Of a stretch of 64,000 bases of DNA, positions 1 to 8,332 are shown piece after piece. The position numbers and the translations under genes were made by a program. The DNA is from Vibrio hepatarius (GTDB lineage: Bacteria; Pseudomonadota; Gammaproteobacteria; Enterobacterales; Vibrionaceae): positions 152,813 to 216,812 of the forward strand of contig NZ_JAHKPM010000065.1 in NCBI RefSeq assembly GCF_018860525.1, in the 5' to 3' direction. The notes under the pieces were generated by a model. It saw nothing but the letters and a program-made list of their open reading frames with translations. It had not been told where the DNA came from and searched no databases. How positions within the stretch are numbered: the first letter of the stretch is position 1; each line of letters starts with the position of its first letter.

Positions 1-306
1 ATCAACTATATAGTAAGGGATATCGAGAGTTTCAAAATACTCAGGTAAAATATGCTCAGGAAAGCCAGGTTGCTTTTGGTCAAGGTTTACAGCAATGACC
101 TCAAACTTGATCGGCGCTGATTTTTGCAACTGTAGAAGAATATCAAGCATTGCGAAAGAATCTTTTCCACCACTGATGCATGCCATGATAACGTCACCAT
201 CTTCTACCATGTTGTAATCAATAATCGCATTACCAACATTACGTCTGAGACGTTTTTGAAGTTTGTTATATTCCAGCGTCTCTTTTCTTGTATCTACTTG
301 ACTCAT
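1..306 (-). CDS. ttcA: tRNA 2-thiocytidine biosynthesis protein TtcA (C-terminus cut off by window edge)
   Basis: The 102 visible N-terminal residues start at an ATG at position 306 and run off the left edge. They carry the PP-loop SGGKDS at about residues 45-50 and the sequence around it typical of TtcA (NAIIDYNMVEDGD before the loop, VNLDQKQPGFPE after it). TtcA adds sulfur to C32 of certain tRNAs, using ATP to adenylate the base and an iron-sulfur cluster. The cluster cysteines lie in the part not seen. It is transcribed leftward, away from a 148-bp gap. The identity rests on family knowledge of the PP-loop N-terminus. Confidence 0.9.
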   Translation of the reverse strand, partial: MSQVDTRKETLEYNKLQKRLRRNVGNAIIDYNMVEDGDVIMACISGGKDSFAMLDILLQLQKSAPIKFEVIAVNLDQKQPGFPEHILPEYFETLDIPYYIVD

Positions 307-454
307 TACCTACTCACAAATAGCTATCGTAACTATAAAATGTCTGTGCTGTTGCTAGGGGGCAATATTATACGTACTTTTCTGTCGGTATGAAATGCTT
401 ATCTAATCCTTACTGGAGCAGAAAAATAGTTTTTAATCGAGACCAGCGACAAAA

Positions 455-1114
455 TTAATTCGCTTTGGGTAAGTATGGTAAGACTCTACTAGTTTTTTGA
501 GGAAGCGTCATTGTTCCACCTTTACCTATATCCGATAATGCAACTTGTACTTTTCCACCTTTAATAGGCTTAGCTTGACCATTCGAAAAATGAACTTGAT
601 CATCTAGCTCATTAGCAAATTCCAATGTGACACCTTCTACATCTGGCGTAAACCAGCTAGCAAACATGCCACCTAAGTCTTCGAGTATGGTTTGCATTTG
701 AGGCATGAGTTTTTCAATCTCAGCATAAGATACTTTTCCGCTAAGTGGCTGTTTGGTCATAACCACCATAGAGAAATCACATCGCTCGTCTTGTGGTGTC
801 CTGACAAAAACTAACGGGTTTGCTGATTTTAGGTTATCGTCTAAAGGGACTAACAATTCATGATAAGGCGTGGACTTTAGCTCTTCATAATGCTTTTCTT
901 TTTCCATCCAAGCTTTCTGAATAATACAATTTTTTTTTGTATCTGCATTAAGAAAAAAGAAGCCAACTTTGACGTCCTCGTGGCCTTCCTTAACATTTTG
1001 TTTCAAGTGACTAAAAAGCTTCGAGTAGGTAAACATGTATTCTTGAGCCTTTATTGACAAAGGCAAAATAGATAGAGTAACTCCTATCAAGAGAGCGAAG
1101 GGTAGTTTTTTCAT
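455..1114 (-). CDS. DUF2987-like secreted protein
   Basis: A 219-residue protein with a clear signal peptide (MKK, then a hydrophobic stretch ending near IKAQ). The mature part begins with a Tyr/Phe-rich segment and the phrase KEGHEDVKVGFFF, which I associate with the DUF2987 family of Vibrio and Shewanella periplasmic proteins. It has no membrane segment after the signal peptide and no catalytic motif that I recognise. It lies 13 bp downstream of the glucosaminidase gene on the same strand, so the two and the membrane protein before them probably form one operon. Function unknown; family name moderately sure. Confidence 0.75.
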   Translation of the reverse strand: MKKLPFALLIGVTLSILPLSIKAQEYMFTYSKLFSHLKQNVKEGHEDVKVGFFFLNADTKKNCIIQKAWMEKEKHYEELKSTPYHELLVPLDDNLKSANPLVFVRTPQDERCDFSMVVMTKQPLSGKVSYAEIEKLMPQMQTILEDLGGMFASWFTPDVEGVTLEFANELDDQVHFSNGQAKPIKGGKVQVALSDIGKGGTMTLPQKTSRVLPYLPKAN

Positions 1115-1127
1115 TTCAGTGGATAAC

Positions 1128-1964
1128 TTATTTTAAGTGGTCTTTCCAGAAAGATTTATTGTGCCTGATCATTGTTTGCAAGTCCTTGACATATGCCTCA
1201 CCCCTTTCGGAATATTTTAGTAAGCCTTGTGTGAGAGCAATCGCCGCTGTTGTGTCAGTTAAACTTTCTCCCCGAAGATGTCGCTGATAACGTATTTCAC
1301 GTAATTCTTCATACGCTTTGTTGCGATTGACATTCATGAAATAGCCTTCAATTGATTGTTGGACCGAAGAAAACTTTGCAACCTCGTGTGTCATTCCCTC
1401 CCCTCTTTGCAAAGGGATCACACCGCAACCGCTACTGTAACACCACTGCCCAAAGTAATTATTCGCTTGAGTTGCAAAGCGGGAGGTCCCCCATGCAGAT
1501 TCATTCGCCCCTTGAACCAACACTAGAGCTTCAGGGATAACATCAACACGATGAAGCATTTGATCAAGCCATTGTTGATTGATACCTGATGGTGTAAGTT
1601 TCACTCTGTAGCGCTTGGAAAGGGCTATAGCATAATCTTGATCTTGTGGTGAAACTTCTCCTGCAAGAAAGTGATTTCTAATAGTGTCAAGCCGTCTGCG
1701 TTCTTTCAAAACACGTTGATTTTCAAACGCAATTCCAGGACGTAAATAGTTAAAAAAAGCCCTTTTTTTTGCGGTTACATTGTTAATAGCTGAAAAATCT
1801 GGAGCCTCGCCAATAGAATGTCCACTAAATGATGGTGAAGGTGTTGGCTGATAAACTTGCTTCGGGGGCTTATCGGTTGGTTGTTTACGATTTTGATAAT
1901 CATAAAGGCTACAGCCAGCAATCATACTAACTGCAGCGATTACAAGGAATTCGCTTTTACGCAT
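1128..1964 (-). CDS. Bax/FlgJ-like N-acetylglucosaminidase, probable lipoprotein
   Basis: A longer frame opens at 1994, but the ATG at 1964 gives a lipoprotein signal (MRKSEF, hydrophobic core, lipobox IAGC), so it is chosen. It overlaps the stop of the upstream gene by 8 bp, pointing to translational coupling. The C-terminal half carries the mannosyl-glycoprotein endo-beta-N-acetylglucosaminidase fold signature: QGANESAWGTSRFA with the expected catalytic Glu, then NNYFGQWCY. This matches the Bax/FlgJ muramidase-like group, which cuts glycan strands of peptidoglycan. Probably anchored to a membrane on the periplasmic side, where it would remodel the wall. The substrate bond is inferred from the family. 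Confidence 0.85.
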   Translation of the reverse strand: MRKSEFLVIAAVSMIAGCSLYDYQNRKQPTDKPPKQVYQPTPSPSFSGHSIGEAPDFSAINNVTAKKRAFFNYLRPGIAFENQRVLKERRRLDTIRNHFLAGEVSPQDQDYAIALSKRYRVKLTPSGINQQWLDQMLHRVDVIPEALVLVQGANESAWGTSRFATQANNYFGQWCYSSGCGVIPLQRGEGMTHEVAKFSSVQQSIEGYFMNVNRNKAYEELREIRYQRHLRGESLTDTTAAIALTQGLLKYSERGEAYVKDLQTMIRHNKSFWKDHLK

Positions 1965-2760
1965 TGAACATTTGTGAATTGTTGCCATTGTCATCCTTAT
2001 CGTTTGGTTTGTCTTTTGCCACTACCTTTAACTTAATACCAAACATTTCTCGATAAATTATACCTTTGACATGAAAGTAAAAAGGGATAACTAAGATTAA
2101 ACCTAGCCCATAAAACATAGCTCCTAGAAAAAACATTAACACAATCAATGTATATATTCCGGCTAAAACAAAAAATTTCTTATTTACCGCACGCAAAGAC
2201 AGTAGCAAGGACTGTAACGGCGAGATTTTCTTCTCACATATAAGTAGAACAGCATTACTAAATGCTAATGACAAATACATAGATATAAATGGCAAGATCA
2301 TTCCCACAATGAGTTGTGCAAGTAAACTAATTGTCGTTGCTATAATTACAGGAATTGTAAATTGCAGACCTTTACCGATGTGACGGGGTTGAGTCGGTAA
2401 ACCTGCTGCATGACTCATCGCCATTAAACTCACCCCAGCCACAACTGGTGCACTAACAACTTCATAACTAAAGTTCGCGACAAAAACTGCCTGCACAATT
2501 CGCGGATCTATAGCTTCAGGGTGAGATAGTGCATTTGCGATAACAGACAAGTCCCCAATCTGCAGCTTTAAACCTACATAAAAAATTAATACTTGAGCTA
2601 TTATCAATAAAACTATGCTGGGTGAAAAAGAAATAAAGTGTTTTATTGTGTGTCCCCAAGCCTCCTTGAAAACAGCACTTATTTTTAGTTCATAGTTTCC
2701 TGAAAGTGCCTGTTCAACACTACCACCTAAATTAAATTCTTTTTCTATATCATCGTTCAT
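1957..2760 (-). CDS. Multi-pass membrane protein of unknown function
   Basis: A 267-residue protein with about six hydrophobic segments: around residues 40-65, 95-120, 130-150, 155-175, 195-220 and 215-240. It is followed by a basic cytoplasmic tail. I see no transporter or enzyme motif. It is the first gene of an apparent three-gene leftward operon with the glucosaminidase lipoprotein and the DUF2987-like protein, so an envelope role is a reasonable guess and nothing more. It resembles the general style of YciC/UPF0259-type proteins, but I could not confirm a family match. Confidence 0.7.
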   Translation of the reverse strand: MNDDIEKEFNLGGSVEQALSGNYELKISAVFKEAWGHTIKHFISFSPSIVLLIIAQVLIFYVGLKLQIGDLSVIANALSHPEAIDPRIVQAVFVANFSYEVVSAPVVAGVSLMAMSHAAGLPTQPRHIGKGLQFTIPVIIATTISLLAQLIVGMILPFISMYLSLAFSNAVLLICEKKISPLQSLLLSLRAVNKKFFVLAGIYTLIVLMFFLGAMFYGLGLILVIPFYFHVKGIIYREMFGIKLKVVAKDKPNDKDDNGNNSQMFNA

Positions 2761-2791
2761 CTGTAATTCCGGTGCTTAGGCTAACGTTTGA

Positions 2792-2920
2792 CTAAGCAAA
2801 TTTGCTAATAAGAGATAAGTACGTTACTAAACCCAACATTATACCGAAACCTAACCATGCCCAAAGCCGAATTTTACTTATCTGCTTGATTAAACAACCA
2901 AGTGATTGATAATTAATCAC
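2792..2920 (-). CDS. Possible 42-residue single-pass membrane peptide
   Basis: Reading leftward from a GTG at 2920 gives an open frame of 42 codons ending at TAG 2794-2792. Its second half is a convincing transmembrane helix (LWAWLGFGIMLGLVTYLSL) preceded by basic residues, so the amino-acid pattern looks protein-like rather than random. There is no obvious ribosome binding site and the start is not ATG, so this is tentative. It sits 31 bp upstream of the membrane-protein gene on the same strand. Confidence 0.3.
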   Translation of the reverse strand: MINYQSLGCLIKQISKIRLWAWLGFGIMLGLVTYLSLISKFA

Positions 2921-3140
2921 AAAGCATGTCAGGCACTAATGTTTGAATCATGTTCTATTAGCTACACGTTAAAGTTCCACTAAAACAGTATGGTCAGAGA
3001 TGTTGACTATTACCTATAAATTTTTAACGCTTAAATGTGAGAAAACACTTTGATTTCATACTGTGGATTATTATTATGCGCGCCTCTATATTTTGTAACT
3101 ACTGGCTAATTTCTGTTGAACATTAGGAGAAATAAAGACG
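2921..3140. other. Intergenic region upstream of potA
   Basis: AT-rich stretch between the leftward envelope operon and rightward potABC. It should hold promoters for both directions, but I see no convincing -35/-10 pair. Just before the potA start there is an AGGAG at 3125-3129 that serves as ribosome binding site. Confidence 0.4.
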
Positions 3141-4259
3141 TTGAACAATAAACAGCTTGAAGCACAACCCGTCATTCACCTACGTGGAGTCAGCAAAAGC
3201 TTCGATGGTAAACAAATCATCAAAAATCTAGATCTCGATGTTAATCATGGCGAATTCCTTACAATATTGGGCCCATCCGGTTGCGGAAAAACAACCGTTC
3301 TTAGGATGATTGCTGGGTTTGAAGATGCAGACGAGGGAACAATTACTCTAGATAGGCAGGATGTTACTCATACACCTGCTGAGAAAAGACACGTCAATAC
3401 TGTTTTCCAAAGTTATGCACTATTCCCTCATATGACGGTTTATGACAATGTCGCTTTCGGACTACGCATGCAAAAAGTTTCCACCTCCGACATAGATTTC
3501 AGAGTTATTGAAGCACTGAAAATGGTCCGTTTAGAGAACCTAGCACAACGTAGGCCTCATCAACTTTCAGGTGGTCAACAACAACGGATTGCAATCGCTC
3601 GTGCTGTTGTCAATAAACCTAAAGTTCTTCTACTAGATGAATCACTGTCGGCGCTAGACTACAAATTACGCAAGCAAATGCAAGTTGAACTGAAGCAACT
3701 TCAACGCCAATTAGGTATCACATTTATCTTTGTCACACATGATCAGGAAGAAGCACTCTCAATGTCAGATCGCATACTGGTACTACGTGATGGTGTTATC
3801 GAACAAGATGGTTCACCAAAAGAAATTTATGAGGAACCCAAAAATCTTTTTGTTGCGCGGTTTATTGGTGAGATTAATGTGTTTGAAGCAACTATGATTG
3901 AGCGTTTAGATCAAAATCGCATTCTCGCCACAATAGAAGGCATTGATTCCATTGTTTATCATGATAAATCTACCACACATAAAGGTGATAAACTCAAGGT
4001 TCTTTTACGTCCTGAAGATCTCCGGCTAGAAGAAATATGTGAATCAGAGCAAAAAGGTATAGTAGGCCATATTATAGAGCGTACATACAAAGGTATGACT
4101 TTAGATTCTATTGTACAACTTGCGTCTGGTATGCGTGTCATGGTTAGCGAGTTCTTCAACGAGGATGATCCAGATGTCGATCATTCGCTTGGGCAAAAAG
4201 TTGCTGTTACTTGGGTTGAGAACTGGGAGGTCGTTCTAGATGATGGGCAAGAAGATTAA
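3141..4259 (+). CDS. potA: Spermidine/putrescine ABC transporter ATPase PotA
   Basis: The 372-residue ATPase has Walker A GPSGCGKTT at residues 44-52, the Q-loop in FQSYALFPHM, the signature LSGGQQQR, Walker B VLLLDES and the switch His in FVTHDQEEA. A C-terminal TOBE-like regulatory domain follows. Length and phrases match E. coli PotA closely. It energises polyamine uptake together with PotB, PotC and PotD. The frame starts at a TTG with AGGAG about 11 bp upstream, and no ATG lies nearby, so TTG is the likely start. It overlaps potB by 20 bp, implying translational coupling. Confidence 0.95.
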   Translation: MNNKQLEAQPVIHLRGVSKSFDGKQIIKNLDLDVNHGEFLTILGPSGCGKTTVLRMIAGFEDADEGTITLDRQDVTHTPAEKRHVNTVFQSYALFPHMTVYDNVAFGLRMQKVSTSDIDFRVIEALKMVRLENLAQRRPHQLSGGQQQRIAIARAVVNKPKVLLLDESLSALDYKLRKQMQVELKQLQRQLGITFIFVTHDQEEALSMSDRILVLRDGVIEQDGSPKEIYEEPKNLFVARFIGEINVFEATMIERLDQNRILATIEGIDSIVYHDKSTTHKGDKLKVLLRPEDLRLEEICESEQKGIVGHIIERTYKGMTLDSIVQLASGMRVMVSEFFNEDDPDVDHSLGQKVAVTWVENWEVVLDDGQED

Positions 4260-5100
4260 CCTTCAGAATTCGATTATCTTTCTTGTGGTTGGATGGCTTT
4301 CATTATTCGTGTTGATTCCCAATATAATGATTATAGGTACCAGTTTTCTTACTAGGGATGAATCAAACCTCATTGAGCTGACATTTACCTTTAACAACTA
4401 TTTACGCCTCATTGATCCTCTCTACGCTAAAGTAGTTTGGCATTCATTTTATATGGCAATCACTGCAACTTTATTGTGTCTAGTTATTGGCTATCCATTT
4501 GCCTATTTCATAAGCAGAATGCCCGTTAGAGTGCGTCCAATTATGCTGTTTTTAGTGATCGTTCCTTTCTGGACAAATTCGCTTATTCGCACATATGGGC
4601 TAAAGATAGTACTTGGCACACATGGGATTTTGAATAAAATGCTGCTGGCTGTAGACATCATAGATAAACCTATCCGTCTAATGTATACAGAAGCCGCAGT
4701 CATGATAGGTCTTGTGTACATACTACTGCCTTTTATGATTCTTCCGCTTTATTCAGCAATTGAAAAATTGGACACCACCTTTATAGAAGCCGCAAGAGAT
4801 CTTGGGGCGAATAAATTTTATACCTTTACTAAGGTCGTACTCCCTCTTACCATGCCCGGTATTATTGGAGGATGCTTGCTCGTTCTCCTCCCAGCATTAG
4901 GTATGTTCTATATTTCTGACTTACTCGGTGGTGCCAAAAACCTTTTAATTGGCAATGTCATCAAGAGCCAAGTACTTAACGCTAGAGATTGGCCATTTGG
5001 ATCAGCAACCAGTATTTCTCTTACTGTAGCAATGGCGATAATGCTTTATGCCTACTACCGAGCTGGCAAACTATTAAATAAAAAAGTGGACCTTGACTGA
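4240..5100 (+). CDS. potB: Spermidine/putrescine ABC transporter permease PotB
   Basis: A 286-residue inner-membrane permease with six predicted membrane segments and the permease EAA loop around EAARDLGANKFYTFTKVVLPLTMPG, which docks on PotA. The start lies inside the end of potA (ATG at 4240 or 4243), and the stop overlaps the potC start by one base. The family pairs PotB with PotC as a heterodimeric channel for polyamines. Expression is expected to be one potABC message. Confidence 0.95.
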   Translation: MMGKKINLQNSIIFLVVGWLSLFVLIPNIMIIGTSFLTRDESNLIELTFTFNNYLRLIDPLYAKVVWHSFYMAITATLLCLVIGYPFAYFISRMPVRVRPIMLFLVIVPFWTNSLIRTYGLKIVLGTHGILNKMLLAVDIIDKPIRLMYTEAAVMIGLVYILLPFMILPLYSAIEKLDTTFIEAARDLGANKFYTFTKVVLPLTMPGIIGGCLLVLLPALGMFYISDLLGGAKNLLIGNVIKSQVLNARDWPFGSATSISLTVAMAIMLYAYYRAGKLLNKKVDLD

Positions 5101-5864
5101 TGATAAAAAGTATTAGATTTGGCTTTGTCTGTCTTGTTTACGCCTTTTTGTATTTGCCAATTTTTGTCTTGATCGTCAACTCTTTTAATGCCAGCAAATA
5201 CGGTATGAAATGGGGTGGATTTACAACACAATGGTACCAATCGCTTATCCACAATGACAGCTTAGTTCAAGCTGCTTGGCATTCACTCAATGTGGCCATC
5301 TTTTCAGCAACCGCTGCAACCATTATTGGAAGTTTGACTGCAGTTGCGTTATTTCGCTATTCATTCAAAGGCAAAACATTGGTCAATGGACTATTGTTTG
5401 TTGTTATGATGTCTCCCGATATTGTTATGGCAATATCATTATTGGCGTTATTTTTGTTTTTGGGTGCTCAACTCGGCTTTTTTACCCTTTTGGTCGCGCA
5501 CATAACATTTTGCCTGCCCTTTGTCGTGGTAACCGTATATAGTCGATTAAGTGGCTTTGATGTGAAAATACTTGAGGCTGCTAAAGATCTTGGAGCCAGT
5601 GAGTGGGTTATACTTAAACAAATTATTCTAGCTTTAGCTAAGCCTGCTGTAGCCAGTGGTTGGCTTCTCAGTTTCACTTTATCGCTGGACGACGTAATCA
5701 TCAGTTCCTTTGTCACTGGCCCCACATATGAAATCTTACCTCTAAAAATATATTCCATGGTGAAAGTCGGTATTTCACCAGAAGTAAATGCCTTAGCTAC
5801 AATCATGCTGATAATGTCACTTATTTTAGTCGTGATATCCCAAGCATTATTAAGGCAGAAATAG
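5100..5864 (+). CDS. potC: Spermidine/putrescine ABC transporter permease PotC
   Basis: A 254-residue permease with six membrane segments and an EAA loop (LEAAKDLGASEWVILKQI). The motif SFTLSLDDVIISSFVTGP is characteristic of PotC/PotI permeases. Its ATG uses the last base of the potB stop. It is separated from potD by about 290 bp, so potD may have its own promoter as well as read-through. Confidence 0.95.
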   Translation: MIKSIRFGFVCLVYAFLYLPIFVLIVNSFNASKYGMKWGGFTTQWYQSLIHNDSLVQAAWHSLNVAIFSATAATIIGSLTAVALFRYSFKGKTLVNGLLFVVMMSPDIVMAISLLALFLFLGAQLGFFTLLVAHITFCLPFVVVTVYSRLSGFDVKILEAAKDLGASEWVILKQIILALAKPAVASGWLLSFTLSLDDVIISSFVTGPTYEILPLKIYSMVKVGISPEVNALATIMLIMSLILVVISQALLRQK

Positions 5865-6150
5865 TCATATGAATGGCATTATGCACAAAAGGTCAATAGT
5901 AATATCCATATAGTCATTCAATATCACAGCTGGGAGTCAATTCGTAAAGGAAGCCCTCCCACACCAAGATCACTTTGATGCATATAAATTCACTGTCAAA
6001 TCTCATAATTTGGAATCATTTTGTGCCTATTCAACAGTTTGGCTGATATAATGCCCAGCAGGGACGATTGTATTCAATTGACTCTTAACTAAGGCTTAAT
6101 GTTCAATAAACGCCACAATGGCGAATTACTCAAAGGCAACATCTATAACA

Positions 6151-7188
6151 ATGAAAAATAAACTTTTTACTAGCGCCTTATGCGCCGCGTCTTTAATCGC
6201 ATCACCAGTAATGGCTGCGAACCAAGAGCTCTACTTTTATAATTGGTCTGAATACATTCCTAATGAAGTACTAGAAGACTTTACCAAGGAAACTGGTATC
6301 AAAGTCATATATTCTACTTACGAGTCAAATGAGAGTATGTATGCCAAACTTAAAACACAAGGTACTGGCTATGACTTGGTAGTGCCTTCTACCTACTTTG
6401 TATCTAAAATGCGCAAAGAAGGTATGCTGCAACAAGTCGATCATAAAAAGATATCCAACTTCGATGGCCTTGATAGTAACTTTTTAAACAAACCCTTCGA
6501 CCCTAAAAACAATTACTCTATCCCTTATATTTGGGGTGCGACGGGTATAGGTGTTAATTCTGACATGCTTGATAAGTCCTCCATCACGAAGTGGGATGAT
6601 TTGTGGGACAGCAAATGGGAAGGACAATTAATGCTTATGGATGACTCAAGAGAAGTCTTCCATATTGCTCTTACTAAACTGGGCTATTCACCTAACACCA
6701 CCAACCCAGAAGAAATAAAAGCAGCTTACCAAGAGTTGAAAAAACTAATGCCAAACGTGTTAGTGTTTAACTCAGATTTCCCTGCTAACCCATACTTAGC
6801 AGGAGAAGTATCTCTAGGTATGCTTTGGAATGGCTCAGCATACATGGCACGACAAGAAGGTGCCCCTATTGATATTATTTGGCCAGAAAAAGGAGCAGTT
6901 TTATGGATGGATAGTCTATCTATTCCATCAGGCGCGAAAAACATTGATGCTGCACACAAGATGATAGATTTCCTCATCCGTCCAGAAAATGCAGCTAAAA
7001 TTGCGCTTGAAATTGGCTACCCCACTCCAGTAGCAGCAGCTCATAAGTTATTGCCGAAAAAATTTGCTAATGACCCAAGCATCTTCCCTCCACAAGAGGT
7101 TATGGAAAGCGGAACTTGGACTGATGGCGTTGGTGAAGCAAGCGTAATTTATGACGAATACTTCCAAAAGTTAAAAGTTGGTAATTAA
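6151..7188 (+). CDS. potD: Spermidine/putrescine-binding periplasmic protein PotD
   Basis: A frame opens at 6118, but the ATG at 6151 gives a standard signal peptide (MKNKLFTSALCAASLIASPV, cleavage after VMA), so it is preferred. The mature protein begins NQELYFYNWSEYIP, as in PotD, and carries the polyamine-pocket phrases YNWSEY, TYESNESMYAKL and WNGSAYMARQ. It captures spermidine or putrescine in the periplasm and hands it to PotBC. In Vibrio a PotD protein also acts in polyamine signalling that controls biofilm, which could matter here because a biofilm polysaccharide locus lies 30 kb away. That link is inference only. Confidence 0.95.
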   Translation: MKNKLFTSALCAASLIASPVMAANQELYFYNWSEYIPNEVLEDFTKETGIKVIYSTYESNESMYAKLKTQGTGYDLVVPSTYFVSKMRKEGMLQQVDHKKISNFDGLDSNFLNKPFDPKNNYSIPYIWGATGIGVNSDMLDKSSITKWDDLWDSKWEGQLMLMDDSREVFHIALTKLGYSPNTTNPEEIKAAYQELKKLMPNVLVFNSDFPANPYLAGEVSLGMLWNGSAYMARQEGAPIDIIWPEKGAVLWMDSLSIPSGAKNIDAAHKMIDFLIRPENAAKIALEIGYPTPVAAAHKLLPKKFANDPSIFPPQEVMESGTWTDGVGEASVIYDEYFQKLKVGN

Positions 7189-7221
7189 AACTGCGTTTAA
7201 GTAGCTTAACATACTACTACT

Positions 7222-7250
7222 AAGCGGCTAGTTTATAGCCGCTTCTTTAT
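7222..7250 (+). terminator. Rho-independent terminator after potD
   Basis: Nine-base stem AAGCGGCTA paired with TAGCCGCTT around a five-base loop, followed by a T-rich run. It lies between the convergent potD and cobB genes and could serve both. Confidence 0.8.
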
Positions 7251-7278
7251 ACTCTTAAGCCAATAAAACTACTCTTTA

Positions 7279-8001
7279 TCAAATTAAATCATTCATGAGC
7301 AACTCATCAACCAACTTCGGCACCTCAATACTAGCCTTGCCATAGCGCTTTTCTACAAACTCACTTTCCACTGCGCTCGGTTCAAGGTTTATTTCTATAG
7401 TATGCGCTCCATTCAACTTGGCATCATGAACAAACCCAGCAGCAGGATAAACCACTCCTGAAGTACCTATTGATATAAATAAATCAGCTTGTTCCAATGC
7501 CTCGTATATCTCCCCCATTCTTAATGGCATCTCACCAAACCAAACAATATGAGGACGCATCTGAGCAGGAAATTGACAGCAATGACATAAGTCTCCAGTA
7601 AGAATATTTCCATGATTTTCGATTGTCTGATTGGACTCACTGCACCTTGCTTTCAAAAGTTCACCGTGCATATGAATCACATTTTTGTTTCCTCCTCGTT
7701 CATGCAAATTGTCTATATTTTGAGTAATAATGTTCACTTTCCCCTTCAGTTCTTTTTCTAGGCGACCTAAGGCAAGATGCGCAGAATTAGGCTTGACCCG
7801 AGTCTCTTGAAGTTTTGAGCGTCGTTGGTTATAAAAATTCTGAACCAAGTCGGGGGCACGCTCAAATCCTTCTGGAGTAGCGACATCTTCTATACGATGG
7901 TCCTCCCACAAACCATCTTGAGCCCTAAACGTTTGAATTCCTGATTCTGCTGATATGCCAGCTCCTGTTAGTACAACAATATTTTTATAGGGAAAATTCA
8001 T
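7279..8001 (-). CDS. cobB: NAD-dependent protein deacylase (sirtuin, CobB)
   Basis: The 240-residue protein begins with the Rossmann motif VVLTGAGISAESG and has the sirtuin phrases TQNIDNLHERGG and HMHG, which holds the catalytic His. A zinc-knuckle region with Cys residues (ARCSES, then LCHCC) follows. Y57 and R60 in FYNQRR form the YxxR motif of class III sirtuins, which also remove succinyl and malonyl groups. CobB uses NAD+ to strip acyl groups from lysines of metabolic enzymes. In E. coli it neighbours nagK; here nagK is about 20 kb away. Confidence 0.93.
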   Translation of the reverse strand: MNFPYKNIVVLTGAGISAESGIQTFRAQDGLWEDHRIEDVATPEGFERAPDLVQNFYNQRRSKLQETRVKPNSAHLALGRLEKELKGKVNIITQNIDNLHERGGNKNVIHMHGELLKARCSESNQTIENHGNILTGDLCHCCQFPAQMRPHIVWFGEMPLRMGEIYEALEQADLFISIGTSGVVYPAAGFVHDAKLNGAHTIEINLEPSAVESEFVEKRYGKASIEVPKLVDELLMNDLI

Positions 8002-8332
8002 TCAGCATTCCTTTAAGTTTCTAACCTAGCTTAACATCACCACTATAACCGCATAATACAAGCTGATTAGACCATGGTCTAAGTTCACCCATTCAGTTGC
8101 TTTTCTGTGAACTAATACATAGCTAACTGATAAAAACGTATCCATAGAATACTTTCTTGATCATAAAACTCTCTTTTTAGACCGAGAAATAGCTTGCTTT
8201 GGGTTATGAGGTTTTTCACTTATAACTTGCAAAATACATATCTAGTGCTATTCCTTTTATGTCTAGCTAACATAATAAACAAATTGCATATTAGATAAAA
8301 TTGCAATGCCACTCTGCCTATGGAGAGTCCAG
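8002..8332. other. Divergent intergenic region cobB / chemotaxis gene
   Basis: About 330 bp, very AT-rich, between divergently transcribed genes. I see no RNA gene, repeat or open frame in it. Promoters for both neighbours must be here, but no strong consensus element stands out. Confidence 0.4.
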
